In this document: positions 1-7,594 of the stretch, piece after piece
How positions within the stretch are numbered: position 1 is the first letter of the stretch
Layout: every line of letters starts with the position of its first letter
From: E44-bin32 sp041573795
Lineage (GTDB): Bacteria > Chloroflexota > Anaerolineae > Anaerolineales > E44-bin32
DNA: 24,578 nucleotides
Reading direction: 5' to 3'
NCBI GenBank assembly: GCA_041573795.1
Contig: JBFFQB010000041.1
Location: 1 to 24,578, forward strand
Notes under the pieces: model-generated
The model's database searches: none
The model's input: only the letters and a program-made list of their open reading frames with translations
Told to the model about the DNA's origin: nothing
Program-made: the position numbers and the translations under genes

Positions 1-1
1 T

Positions 2-946
2 CTTCCAGATCCGCTAGATCAAATGCTGGAACAAACCCAGGCCTTATGCTTGAATTTGACGGATGGAAATACGCTGCTGGGGTTACTTCTGATGCAGGAT
101 AGCCCTCTCCCTGGCATTCGCCCAGCACTACTAGCCGGGATCGGACATCAGGTGTCCCTTCGCCTTGAAAACGCCCGATTGGTGGAGGAGGCGGCAGTAC
201 GACGCTCTCTCGAGCGTGAGCTTACAATGGCCAGGAATATTCAATCAAGCTTTATTCCTGAGATCATGCCCTCCGTTCCTGGGTGGGAAATCGCATCAGC
301 CTGGAAGGTAGCTCGGGAAGTTGGGGGAGATTTCTATGACATCATTCCACTCCCTACGGCATCGCATGGCATACGCTGGGGCATCGTCATCGCCGATGTC
401 GCCGACAAGGGGATCCCGGCAGCGCTCTACATGGCACTCTGCCGGACATTGCTGCGCAGCGTGGCCCAAACGCATATCCAGCCGGCCAGGACGTTGGAGA
501 TCGTCAATCAGCAGTTGATCAGCGATACGCGCGCAGATCTTTTCGTAAGTGCCTTTTACGGGATTTGGGAACCTGATTCTGGCACGCTTACCTTCGCCAA
601 TGCAGGACATCCACCACCTTTTCTTTTCAGACCCGGGAGGCGTGCGCAGATCATTCGCGATCATGGGATGGTTTTGGGGGTGATGCCCCAGGTCGAATAT
701 ACCGATCACTTGATTCAATTCTCTCCAGGAGATCTGTTATTGCTCTATACCGACGGGGTAAACGAGGCACAGAATAGTGATCACGATTTATTTGGCGTGG
801 AAAGGTTGGAAAGTCTGATCCTTTCACAAAAGGATTGGAATGCAACTTCGATCGCTAGCGCAATTGTCGATCGAGTGGTTAACTTTAGCGGGGGTCGTGA
901 TTTCTCAGATGACCTTACGGCCGTTACGATGCGGCGGGTTACGTGA
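2..946 (+). CDS. PP2C/SpoIIE-type serine phosphatase with upstream GAF remnant (5' end outside window)
   Basis: The frame is open to the left edge without a stop, so the true start lies outside the window. The first 55 or so visible residues look like the end of a GAF-type sensor domain, leading through a short helix (LRLENARLVEEAA) into an RsbU/SpoIIE phosphatase domain. Visible landmarks are the ELTMARNIQ entry helix, GGDFYD with a metal-binding Asp, IADVADKG, the ANAGHPPPFLF segment, LLLYTDGVNEA and the closing DDLTAVTMR. These are the conserved metal-site and core motifs of Mn/Mg-dependent PP2C-like phosphatases, which in bacteria dephosphorylate anti-sigma-factor antagonists. The substrate here is unknown and no antagonist or anti-sigma gene is visible. 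upp follows 34 bases downstream on the same strand, so the two are probably co-transcribed. Family assignment is firm; the role is inference. Confidence 0.9.
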   Translation, partial: LPDPLDQMLEQTQALCLNLTDGNTLLGLLLMQDSPLPGIRPALLAGIGHQVSLRLENARLVEEAAVRRSLERELTMARNIQSSFIPEIMPSVPGWEIASAWKVAREVGGDFYDIIPLPTASHGIRWGIVIADVADKGIPAALYMALCRTLLRSVAQTHIQPARTLEIVNQQLISDTRADLFVSAFYGIWEPDSGTLTFANAGHPPPFLFRPGRRAQIIRDHGMVLGVMPQVEYTDHLIQFSPGDLLLLYTDGVNEAQNSDHDLFGVERLESLILSQKDWNATSIASAIVDRVVNFSGGRDFSDDLTAVTMRRVT

Positions 947-980
947 GAGTGTACATGACCGTATACGCCGAAAGGAACAG

Positions 981-1610
981 ATGATGAAGAATGTATTTCC
1001 TTCAAACCACCCGTTAGTATTGCATAAACTAGCCAAACTAAGAGATCAAGAGACAAAACCAAAGAAGTTTCGCGAGTTGATCCGTGAAATCTCTGCTCTC
1101 TTGGCCTATGAAGCCACTCAAGACCTACTCACTGAACCCACCACTATCCAGACCCCTCTCGAAACGTTGGATGGTGTGATGCTTATCGAGAAGATCGGGC
1201 TCGTCCCAATCTTGCGCGCGGGTTTGGGTATGGTGGAAGGAGTGTGGGAGCTGATGCCCTCGGCTGAAGTATGGCATATTGGCTTATATCGCGATGAAGA
1301 TACGCTCCAACCCGTTCAGTATTACAACAAACTTCCGGTTGAGCCTACTGTATCCGTCTGCTTGATCCTGGATCCGATGCTCGCAACTGGAGGATCGGCT
1401 GTAGCCACCGTTGACATATTAAAAGAATGGGGGGTCCGCAAGATCAAATTTGTTGGTCTGATCGCCGCCCCTGAGGGAATACAAGAATTACACACACGCC
1501 ACCCTGATGTCCCTATCCACATTGCAGCAATTGATAGGGAGCTAAACGATCGAGGCTTCATCCTCCCAGGATTGGGAGATGCTGGAGACCGTCAATTTGG
1601 GACGGGGTAA
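981..1610 (+). CDS. upp: uracil phosphoribosyltransferase
   Basis: Makes UMP from uracil and PRPP (pyrimidine salvage, cytosol). The protein of about 209 residues matches the usual 208-209. It begins MMKNVFPSNHPLVLHKLAKL, contains VPILRAGLGM and the PRPP-binding loop LDPMLATGGSA, and ends with the family's ILPGLGDAGDRQFGTG tail that contacts uracil. The frame stays open upstream to about 840, but that stretch overlaps the phosphatase gene. The start at 981, or the adjacent ATG at 984, is preceded by AAAGGA at 971-976 and gives the normal length. It sits 34 bases after the phosphatase gene and is followed by a strong hairpin terminator. Nothing unusual is seen in the catalytic loop. Confidence 0.96.
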   Translation: MMKNVFPSNHPLVLHKLAKLRDQETKPKKFRELIREISALLAYEATQDLLTEPTTIQTPLETLDGVMLIEKIGLVPILRAGLGMVEGVWELMPSAEVWHIGLYRDEDTLQPVQYYNKLPVEPTVSVCLILDPMLATGGSAVATVDILKEWGVRKIKFVGLIAAPEGIQELHTRHPDVPIHIAAIDRELNDRGFILPGLGDAGDRQFGTG

Positions 1611-1674
1611 TTCATGTAGTTGATGAAGGGAAGTTTAATATTAAGTTCAGTAACGAATGAGGCAATCCATCAAG

Positions 1675-1703
1675 AAAGAGCTCAGCATCTGAGCTCTTTT
1701 CAT
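1675..1703 (+). terminator. intrinsic terminator after upp
   Basis: A perfect 11-bp stem (AAAGAGCTCAG at 1675-1685 and its complement at 1689-1699) with a 3-base loop runs into TTTT. On the opposite strand the stem also ends in a T-rich stretch (CTCTTTCTT), so it may act in both directions and also stop the leftward kinase transcript. Confidence 0.85.
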
Positions 1704-1972
1704 TTCGCATTTCTTCTCAACTGTCAATGCTTCGAATAATACGACTTTATAAAAATTTCTTTGTATTGATCCATATGAACGCAGTACTTCGATGCGAATT
1801 ACGTGGATTCTTGGGAAGAGCGAAATTTCAAATCTTGCCGCCGAAGATCGTCTCGGACGCCATCAATATCGTTGTATTCATGCTCTCATCCCCCTACGGG
1901 ACCCAAATTTGAATGAGATTTCGGACTTGAACGGCTTGGATCAAGGATCGTTCAGCTGGTCCTAGACTTTGC
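1704..1972. other. intergenic region between convergent upp and kinase genes
   Basis: The gap between the upp stop and the kinase stop is 362 bases. Apart from the terminator at 1675-1703 I see no gene, tRNA or repeat. A 61-codon open frame at 1727-1912 has no ribosome binding site and no recognisable product. A/T content is higher than in the flanking genes. Confidence 0.6.
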
Positions 1973-3655
1973 CTACGGGATTTTAGATTGTAGCAACCGG
2001 AGATGCTCAACAAGCCATGGCGGCAATGATTGGGCATTATCAAGGCCCATTTCTAGGAATTGTTGCGCCTGTTCAAGTTCACCCTGTTGAATCTGTATCT
2101 CGGTAAGCACAGTTAAAGCCAGGGGATGGTCCGGGTTCGACTCCAGGTAATCCTCGATCATCTGCCTCGCAGTTTCCAGATCGCCAAAGAATACCTCTGT
2201 TCGGGCGATGAAAATCGGCAGTTCTTGCCAATCAGGGATAAGCCTATCAACTCGTTCCACTTGATCATAGATTGGAATTTCCGCAGAGGTCATGAAGAGT
2301 GTCCTCGTGAAGAGATCCTCTGCTCGATCCGGGCGCTCGATTTCCAGACCACCAACCTCAATAAACTTTATAAAGCTCTCGAGCGCGTCGACGTAATTCT
2401 CCTCTTGTAAAAATAATTCTCCGGCTCTGAAGTAGCTTTGGGCGGCCAATATAGGGCGATTATTTTCTTCGAGCCTGCTCGCACGCTCAAGGTGTTTGTG
2501 AGGATCCCGGACATTCTCCAGGGATGGAAATTCTTCGGGTAGATCATTCCCGGGAGAGTCTTCCAGCACTTCATTAGAAGGAGCCGCTTCGGGTGCAGTT
2601 CCTTCGTCTTCAGCTTCAGGATTTCCTGCAATGATGGCGAAGGCGAGAAGACATAAAATGGTCAAGCCGATCCCACCGAGAACCCAGGGCCAGCGCCGTC
2701 TCCTTTTTGGCACTCTTTCGGGATCGACACTTGCATTAATTTCTTCCGCCATAGATTCATGTTCGGCTTCGTCCTGAGACAAGACCTTTGTGACAGCTTG
2801 TGCCGGGGATTCCAAGCCCGCATCCTCTGGTCCTAGTACGGCTATGCGAAAAGCTTTGATCAATGCGTCGACCGACGCAAAGCGGTCTTCCCGGTTTTTT
2901 GATAGTGCCTTCAACAGGATCTTTTCTACATGCTTGGGAACTCTTGGATTGACTTTGGATGGTAAGGGCAAAGGGGTATAGATGTGATCATGAATAATCG
3001 AGAAGGGCGTATCTGCATTAAAGGGGACGCGACCTACGACGAGCTCATAAAGCACCACGCCCATGGAATAGATATCCGTCCCCTCATCCAATTTTTTATT
3101 CCCCTGGGCTTGCTCGGGAGAAATATATTGGGGTGTCCCCATCATGACGTCTTTTGAAAGTGTTGAAGCACCCGCTTGCGCAATTCGTGCCAATCCGAAA
3201 TCGGCAAGATAGATCGAGCCATCATTGCTGAGAAGCACATTGGAAGGCTTGATATCGCGGTGAAGCACACCTTGTTGATGAGCATAGGCCAACGCCCCAC
3301 CGACTGCTGTAGCGACCTCAATCGCTTCTTGTTTGGTCAGGGATCGCTCTGACAATCGGGCCTTCAACGTTTCCCCTTCGATATACTTCATAACCAGGTA
3401 CGGTGATCCATTATGCTCGGCATAGTCATATACCGGCACAATATTCGGGTGCTCCAACCTGGCTACAACCTTGGCTTCACGTTGAAAGCGCGAGAGAAAG
3501 TTCGGTTCTTCCTTGAAGGCAGGATGCAGTACTTTTAGAGCAACATAGCGGTCCAAAGCAGCATGGTAGGCTTTAAAGACAGAAGCCATGCCACCTTGAC
3601 CAAGCTGCTCAAGAATACGGTATGGACCGACGTTCTCACCTATCGCAAAACTCAT
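1973..3655 (-). CDS. membrane-anchored Ser/Thr protein kinase (PknB-like) with C-terminal TPR-like repeats
   Basis: 560 residues. The N-terminal 270 form a Hanks-type kinase domain: glycine loop GQGGMASV (19-26), catalytic Lys41 in VALKV, alpha-C Glu60, HRDIKPSN with Asp134, DFG at 152-154, and GTPQYISPEQ in the activation segment. All catalytic residues are present, so it should be active. A basic stretch (KRRRRW) precedes one membrane helix at roughly 322-345. The remaining 200 residues, presumably outside the cell, begin with an acidic Pro/Ala/Glu linker and continue as helical TPR-like pairs, for example around PILAAQSYFRAGELFLQEE. There are no PASTA repeats, so its sensing differs from classical PknB/PrkC. 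The start is supported by GGAGAG five bases upstream and by a good promoter. Substrates are unknown; the nearby yvcK is a plausible one. Confidence 0.93.
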   Translation of the reverse strand: MSFAIGENVGPYRILEQLGQGGMASVFKAYHAALDRYVALKVLHPAFKEEPNFLSRFQREAKVVARLEHPNIVPVYDYAEHNGSPYLVMKYIEGETLKARLSERSLTKQEAIEVATAVGGALAYAHQQGVLHRDIKPSNVLLSNDGSIYLADFGLARIAQAGASTLSKDVMMGTPQYISPEQAQGNKKLDEGTDIYSMGVVLYELVVGRVPFNADTPFSIIHDHIYTPLPLPSKVNPRVPKHVEKILLKALSKNREDRFASVDALIKAFRIAVLGPEDAGLESPAQAVTKVLSQDEAEHESMAEEINASVDPERVPKRRRRWPWVLGGIGLTILCLLAFAIIAGNPEAEDEGTAPEAAPSNEVLEDSPGNDLPEEFPSLENVRDPHKHLERASRLEENNRPILAAQSYFRAGELFLQEENYVDALESFIKFIEVGGLEIERPDRAEDLFTRTLFMTSAEIPIYDQVERVDRLIPDWQELPIFIARTEVFFGDLETARQMIEDYLESNPDHPLALTVLTEIQIQQGELEQAQQFLEMGLDNAQSLPPWLVEHLRLLQSKIP

Positions 3656-3684
3656 ACACTCTCCTTCAGCATTTAACCGGCTTC

Positions 3685-3713
3685 ATTATAGATGAGCGAT
3701 GTGGTGTCTACAA
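3685..3713 (-). promoter_or_regulatory. sigma-70-like promoter of the kinase gene
   Basis: Read on the minus strand: TTGTAG (3708-3713), 17-base spacer, TATAAT (3685-3690). The predicted transcript starts near 3678, giving a leader of about 23 bases that contains the ribosome binding site. This separates the kinase from the upstream pgk operon. Confidence 0.75.
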
Positions 3714-3781
3714 TAAATCCTTGTGAAATGTAAGTAAATTGTGAAGTCTTGAGAGATTGAGTCACCAGGTATACAAGCAAA

Positions 3782-3815
3782 GCAGGCTATCTGTCGCGCT
3801 TCGTAGATAGCCTGC
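3782..3815 (-). terminator. hairpin terminator after pgk
   Basis: A perfect 11-bp stem (GCAGGCTATCT at 3782-3792 paired with 3805-3815) with a 12-base loop lies 31 bases past the pgk stop. On the minus strand it is followed by TTTGCTTG, a modest U-tract. Its position suggests it ends the yvcK-gap-pgk transcript. Confidence 0.65.
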
Positions 3816-3845
3816 AATCTTCACCAAGCAAGGGAGAAAAGGATT

Positions 3846-5021
3846 TCAACGATCGAGCAACGCTGCTACCCCTGGGAGAGTCTTTCCTTCAAGGAACTCT
3901 AGTGAGGCTCCACCACCAGTGGAGACATGACTGATGCGATCGGCCAAACCCGCACGTTGAATTGCCGCCGCCGAATCCCCCCCTCCGATGATCGAAATCG
4001 CTTCAGATGCGGCGATAGTATTCGCAATAGCATAGGTCCCATGCGCAAAATTTTCGAACTCAAATACGCCCATAGGACCGTTCCAAACAACCAACTTCGC
4101 TTGCTTGACCTTCACTTGAAAGCTATCAATCGTTTTTGGGCCGATATCCAGGGCACGCCAACCCTGAGGAACCGAATCAACCGCGACAACTTGTGTTTGT
4201 GCCCCGTTTTCAAATCGATCTGCGATCACCAAATCGGACGGAAGAAGTAGACGATTCTTAGATGTGGCGAGCAGTTCTTTTGCGGTCTCTAGCGCCTCCT
4301 GCTCAACCAGCGAGTCGGCCATCTCATACCCTTCTGCTGCAAGAAAAGTGTTGGCCATCCCGCCACCTATAAGCAGGCTGTCAGCCAAATCGACCAGGCG
4401 CTTGACAACACCAATTTTGTCGGAAATTTTGGCACCCCCCAGGATCGCTACAAAGGGGTGCGCAGGATCGGCAAGGGCCTCTCCAAGATATTTGATCTCT
4501 TTCTCCATCAAGAACCCCGCAACGGCAGGCAATAGATGGGCGACACCTTCGGTGGAGGCATGTGCCCGGTGAGCCGAGCCAAAGGCATCATTGACGTAGA
4601 GATCGGCCAGATCCGCGAGCTGCTGCGCAAAATCGGGATCATTGGCTTTCTCTTCAGGATGGAAGCGTGTGTTCTCAAGCAACAGCAATTCTCCCGCACC
4701 AAGTTTGGCGGCATGCTGCGCCGCCTGCTCGCCGATGCAGTCATCACTGAAACTTATCGCCTTGTCCAGCAGCGTGCCAAGATATTCTGCGACGGGCTTT
4801 AAGGATAGCTTCGGATCAGGCGTACCTTTGGGGCGGCCGAGATGAGAACAAAGGATGACCTTCGCACCCTGGTTAATCAAGTATTCAATGGTAGGGATGG
4901 CAGCACGAATGCGGGTATCATCGCTCACCCTTCCGCCTTCCAACGGCACGTTAAAATCAACACGAACCAGGACGCGCCGTCCTGAAAAATCCATATCCCG
5001 AATGGTTTTTTTGTTAAACAT
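3846..5021 (-). CDS. pgk: phosphoglycerate kinase
   Basis: Interconverts 1,3-bisphosphoglycerate + ADP and 3-phosphoglycerate + ATP in the cytosol. 391 residues, normal for bacteria. Landmarks: VLVRVDFNVPL near the N-terminus, the substrate-binding CSHLGRPKG, NDAFGSAHRAHAS, LGGAKISDKI, and the C-terminal nucleotide-site segment GGGDSAAA followed by STGGGASLEFLEG. The frame extends upstream to 5129, but that would cross the intergenic hairpin and the end of gap. ATG at 5021 (MFNKKTIRDMDF) gives the usual N-terminus. No clear Shine-Dalgarno precedes 5021, which is unusual for such a highly expressed enzyme; the hairpin at 5036-5063 lies 15 bases upstream. It is the third gene of yvcK-gap-pgk. 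Confidence 0.96.
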   Translation of the reverse strand: MFNKKTIRDMDFSGRRVLVRVDFNVPLEGGRVSDDTRIRAAIPTIEYLINQGAKVILCSHLGRPKGTPDPKLSLKPVAEYLGTLLDKAISFSDDCIGEQAAQHAAKLGAGELLLLENTRFHPEEKANDPDFAQQLADLADLYVNDAFGSAHRAHASTEGVAHLLPAVAGFLMEKEIKYLGEALADPAHPFVAILGGAKISDKIGVVKRLVDLADSLLIGGGMANTFLAAEGYEMADSLVEQEALETAKELLATSKNRLLLPSDLVIADRFENGAQTQVVAVDSVPQGWRALDIGPKTIDSFQVKVKQAKLVVWNGPMGVFEFENFAHGTYAIANTIAASEAISIIGGGDSAAAIQRAGLADRISHVSTGGGASLEFLEGKTLPGVAALLDR

Positions 5022-5035
5022 AGTCAATTTGGTGT

Positions 5036-5063
5036 GAGCGCCACACCTTGCGGTGTGGCGCTC
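5036..5063 (-). promoter_or_regulatory. 12-bp GC-rich hairpin with GCAA loop between gap and pgk
   Basis: GAGCGCCACACC at 5036-5047 pairs perfectly with 5052-5063. In the transcribed (minus) strand the four-base loop reads GCAA, a GNRA tetraloop. It sits in the 50-base gap between the gap stop and pgk start and has no U-tract, so it is a poor terminator. It could be an mRNA stability or processing element separating the two cistrons, or a partial attenuator. The structure is seen directly; the role is inferred. Confidence 0.6.
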
Positions 5064-5071
5064 TCCTTTGC

Positions 5072-6082
5072 CTAAAGTGATTTCGCAATGAGTGCCGCAA
5101 GATCCGCGGTTCGGGAGGAATACCCCCACTCGTTGTCATACCATGCAACCACCTTCGCCATGGTTCCATCCATGACGTAGGTAAATTCCGCATCGACAAT
5201 ACTTGAGCGCGAGTCACCTTTGAAATCCATGCTTACAAGCGGACGCTCTTCGAATCCCAGGATACCCTTCAAATCACCGTTTGCGGCTTTGCGGAAAGCA
5301 TCATGTAAAGCTTCCGTCGTAGCCTCCTTCTCAAGGGTGACGGTCAGGTCAACGACAGACACAGTTGGTGTGGGAACCCGCATAGCAAAGCCATCAAACT
5401 TGCCTTCCAGCTCGGGAATGACTAGCGCGATTGCCTTGGCGGCCCCGGTAGTGGTTGGGACGATGTTCAATGCAGCAGCCCGGGCTCGCCGCAAATCCTT
5501 GTGCGGCATGTCAAGGATCCGCTGCCCATTGGTGTAAGCATGAATCGTTGTCATTAATCCACGCTCGATCCCAAAAGTATCCTGCACGATCTTCGCTGCT
5601 GGGGCAAGACAATTGGTGGTGCATGAAGCGTTGGAAACCACGTGGTGCTTGTCGGCTTCATACATACCTTCATTGACACCTAATACAACCGTCAAATCTG
5701 GATCCTTCGCAGGTGCAGTGATAATGACCTTCTTTGCACCCGCCTCGAGATGCTTGGCAGCATCTTCACGCTTCCGGAAAATACCCGTCCCCTCGATCAC
5801 GATGTCAACACCCAGGTCCTTCCAGGGCAGGGACGAAGGATCGGGAATGGAAAGCGCCTTTACAAAGTCACCATCGATCACCAGGCCATCCTGCTTAACT
5901 TCTAATGAACCATCGAAACCGCCATAGTTCGAGTCGAACATAAACAGGTGTGCCATCGTATTCAAATCACCGAGATCGTTGAAGGCGACAACGTCAAATT
6001 CCTTGGGATATTTCTCCTTCATGATCTTTAAAACTTGTCGGCCAATGCGACCGAAACCATTTATGCCGATTTTTGTTGCCAT
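5072..6082 (-). CDS. gap: glyceraldehyde-3-phosphate dehydrogenase, type I
   Basis: Oxidative phosphorylation of glyceraldehyde 3-phosphate with NAD. 336 residues, normal length. The Rossmann motif INGFGRIGR lies at residues 7-15. AFNDLGD, with an Asp after strand 2 (Asp36), is typical of NAD-using forms. The catalytic Cys154 is in SNASCTTNC. WYDNEWGYS is near the C-terminus. The start at 6082 is preceded by GAGGAG at a good distance. It lies 23 bases after yvcK and 50 bases before pgk, so the three genes form one operon. No odd residues were seen in the active site. Confidence 0.97.
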   Translation of the reverse strand: MATKIGINGFGRIGRQVLKIMKEKYPKEFDVVAFNDLGDLNTMAHLFMFDSNYGGFDGSLEVKQDGLVIDGDFVKALSIPDPSSLPWKDLGVDIVIEGTGIFRKREDAAKHLEAGAKKVIITAPAKDPDLTVVLGVNEGMYEADKHHVVSNASCTTNCLAPAAKIVQDTFGIERGLMTTIHAYTNGQRILDMPHKDLRRARAAALNIVPTTTGAAKAIALVIPELEGKFDGFAMRVPTPTVSVVDLTVTLEKEATTEALHDAFRKAANGDLKGILGFEERPLVSMDFKGDSRSSIVDAEFTYVMDGTMAKVVAWYDNEWGYSSRTADLAALIAKSL

Positions 6083-6105
6083 TACTTTGCTCCTCAGTGT
6101 GATTA

Positions 6106-7473
6106 TTATGCTCGTTCTTGCGAGCTAGAGAATTCGCCGTTAGTCACCCATTCCAGTGGACCTGTATGCTCTTCCAGCAAGGCAATGAGAACGTCAGCCA
6201 GCTTATCCGGATCGTGCCGTGTCGGCTGGGCAAGGTCCACGAGATCGGCTGTATATAATGGGCAGGCTAAATCTGTTCCCTCGGATGGGTCAACTGCCTG
6301 GATGCCCTCAGGGAGCTTCTCTGGAATGCGATCGTTCGCCACGACCAAATCTACCAGCGGGGAGCCAACATGCTGGACGATTGCTTCGGTATGTTGACAG
6401 CAATCCAGATGATCTGTTTCACCACGTTGTGTGGCGACATTACAAACAAAGACCTTGTAAGCTCGACTGGCCGTAATCGCTTTGACAATATCGGGAACGA
6501 GTAGATTAGGAATGATACTGGTGTACAGGCTCCCAGGGCCGATGACGATCATATCGGCATCCAGGACCGCCTGGATCGCCAGAGGATAAGCTGGTGGATC
6601 ATTGGGTTCAAGCTGAACTCGTTTGATCCTTCCGGGGACGTCCGGAATGCGGCTTTCCCCTTCGATGCGAACGGCTTCACTCGTTGTCGCTAAAACCTTA
6701 TCCGCAAACAGTTCAACCTTACTATCTGTTGCTGGAATTACCTGTCCGCGTATACCTAAGAGCCGGCCTGCCTCGATCACTCCTTGCTCAAAACTACCGG
6801 TTACGCTCGAGAGCGCAGCGATAAACAAGTTACCAAATGAATGACCGCTCAATTCCTCGTCTTCGCCGAATCGGTAACGGAACAGTTGAGAGAGTAACGC
6901 TTCGTCCTGTGATAAAGCGGCGATGCAGGCGCGGATATCACCTGGGGGCGGTAAACCGAGGGATCGTCGCAGTCTTCCGGATGAGCCGCCATCATCGGCA
7001 ACCGATACGATTGCCGTAATGTTGCTACTGCGCAGCTTCATGCCACGAAGCAGTGTTGAAAGTCCTGTACCACCCCCGATTGCGACAATCTTGGGTCCTC
7101 GTCCTAGGCGCCGGTGCTCCGATACCGCGTCTACGATCGAATGTCCCGGACGCATGTAGGGAGCCAGGAGCGCACGATTTAGCCCGAGGATCGACCAGAT
7201 AACAACGACGACCCCCGACATAGCCAACAACAGCGCTCGCAGCGCTCGCGGCAGGGTCCGCAAGCTCAGGATCGCCAGGAAGTCCGAATTTGGGTAGGCG
7301 CGATAAATCTCCAATAGGACAACTGCGATTCCTAATCCAATCAGTGTGGTTCCGATGGTTAATACCACTATCCAGCGTTTCACCCCCAAGCCTGGTTCCA
7401 ACCAGCGCGTTAACCGGCGCCAGTGGGGTTGGGGGTGGCCGTTGGATTGCTGTCCATTTGCGCTATTTTGCAC
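6106..7473 (-). CDS. yvcK: YvcK/GlmR-like (CofD-related) protein with membrane-spanning N-terminus
   Basis: 455 residues from a GTG at 7473. The first 100 residues hold two hydrophobic segments (around WIVVLTIGTTLIGLGIAVVLL and LLLAMSGVVVVIWSILGL). The catalytic-fold domain begins at PKIVAIGGGTGLSTLLRGMK and includes VADDGGSSGRLR, PPPGDIRAC, SGHSFGNLF and GPGSLYTSIIPNLLV, the signature of the YvcK branch of the CofD family. In Bacillus subtilis YvcK/GlmR binds UDP-GlcNAc and supports envelope synthesis on gluconeogenic carbon; a similar role here is inference. The frame is open to 7596, but that would overlap the divergent ABC gene. A strong promoter at 7481-7509 puts the transcript start almost on the 7473 GTG, suggesting leaderless translation. 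An alternative start is the GTG before KRWIVVL, about 22 codons later. Confidence 0.85.
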   Translation of the reverse strand: MQNSANGQQSNGHPQPHWRRLTRWLEPGLGVKRWIVVLTIGTTLIGLGIAVVLLEIYRAYPNSDFLAILSLRTLPRALRALLLAMSGVVVVIWSILGLNRALLAPYMRPGHSIVDAVSEHRRLGRGPKIVAIGGGTGLSTLLRGMKLRSSNITAIVSVADDGGSSGRLRRSLGLPPPGDIRACIAALSQDEALLSQLFRYRFGEDEELSGHSFGNLFIAALSSVTGSFEQGVIEAGRLLGIRGQVIPATDSKVELFADKVLATTSEAVRIEGESRIPDVPGRIKRVQLEPNDPPAYPLAIQAVLDADMIVIGPGSLYTSIIPNLLVPDIVKAITASRAYKVFVCNVATQRGETDHLDCCQHTEAIVQHVGSPLVDLVVANDRIPEKLPEGIQAVDPSEGTDLACPLYTADLVDLAQPTRHDPDKLADVLIALLEEHTGPLEWVTNGEFSSSQERA

Positions 7474-7480
7474 GGTTTCG

Positions 7481-7509
7481 ACTATACCAGAGGAGCATAG
7501 GCCCGTCAA
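7481..7509 (-). promoter_or_regulatory. promoter of yvcK-gap-pgk
   Basis: On the minus strand: TTGACG (7504-7509), 17-base spacer, TATAGT (7481-7486). The -10 box ends 7 bases before the GTG at 7473, so transcription would begin at or next to that codon. Back to back with the ABC-gene promoter, the two -35 boxes being 21 bases apart. Confidence 0.7.
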
Positions 7510-7530
7510 CGCGGTGCCCGCCCCGGGGGT

Positions 7531-7558
7531 TTGAACTAACCCTCCAACCTCGTATAAT
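7531..7558 (+). promoter_or_regulatory. promoter of the sugar ABC ATPase gene
   Basis: TTGAAC (7531-7536), 16-base spacer, consensus TATAAT (7553-7558). Predicted transcript start is near 7565, giving a leader of about 30 bases with AAAGGAGG before the ATG at 7595. A CCCCGGGG palindrome (7521-7528) lies between this and the divergent yvcK promoter. Confidence 0.75.
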
Positions 7559-7594
7559 GTGATTACGATACCCAACCCAAAGGAGGACGGTCCC

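Noticed and set aside
840..980. Upstream extension of upp
   Set aside because: It overlaps the phosphatase gene, makes the protein about 47 residues longer than the family, and the RBS lies at 971-976.
1727..1912. 61-codon open frame between upp and the kinase gene
   Set aside because: No ribosome binding site, no recognisable motif, and located just after a terminator in an A/T-rich spacer.
5022..5129. Upstream extension of pgk
   Set aside because: It would translate the intergenic hairpin and overlap gap; the standard PGK N-terminus begins at 5021.
7229..7253. Short direct repeat CAGCGCTCG in tandem
   Set aside because: It lies inside yvcK and encodes the Ala-Leu-Arg-rich membrane-proximal segment; low-complexity coding explains it.
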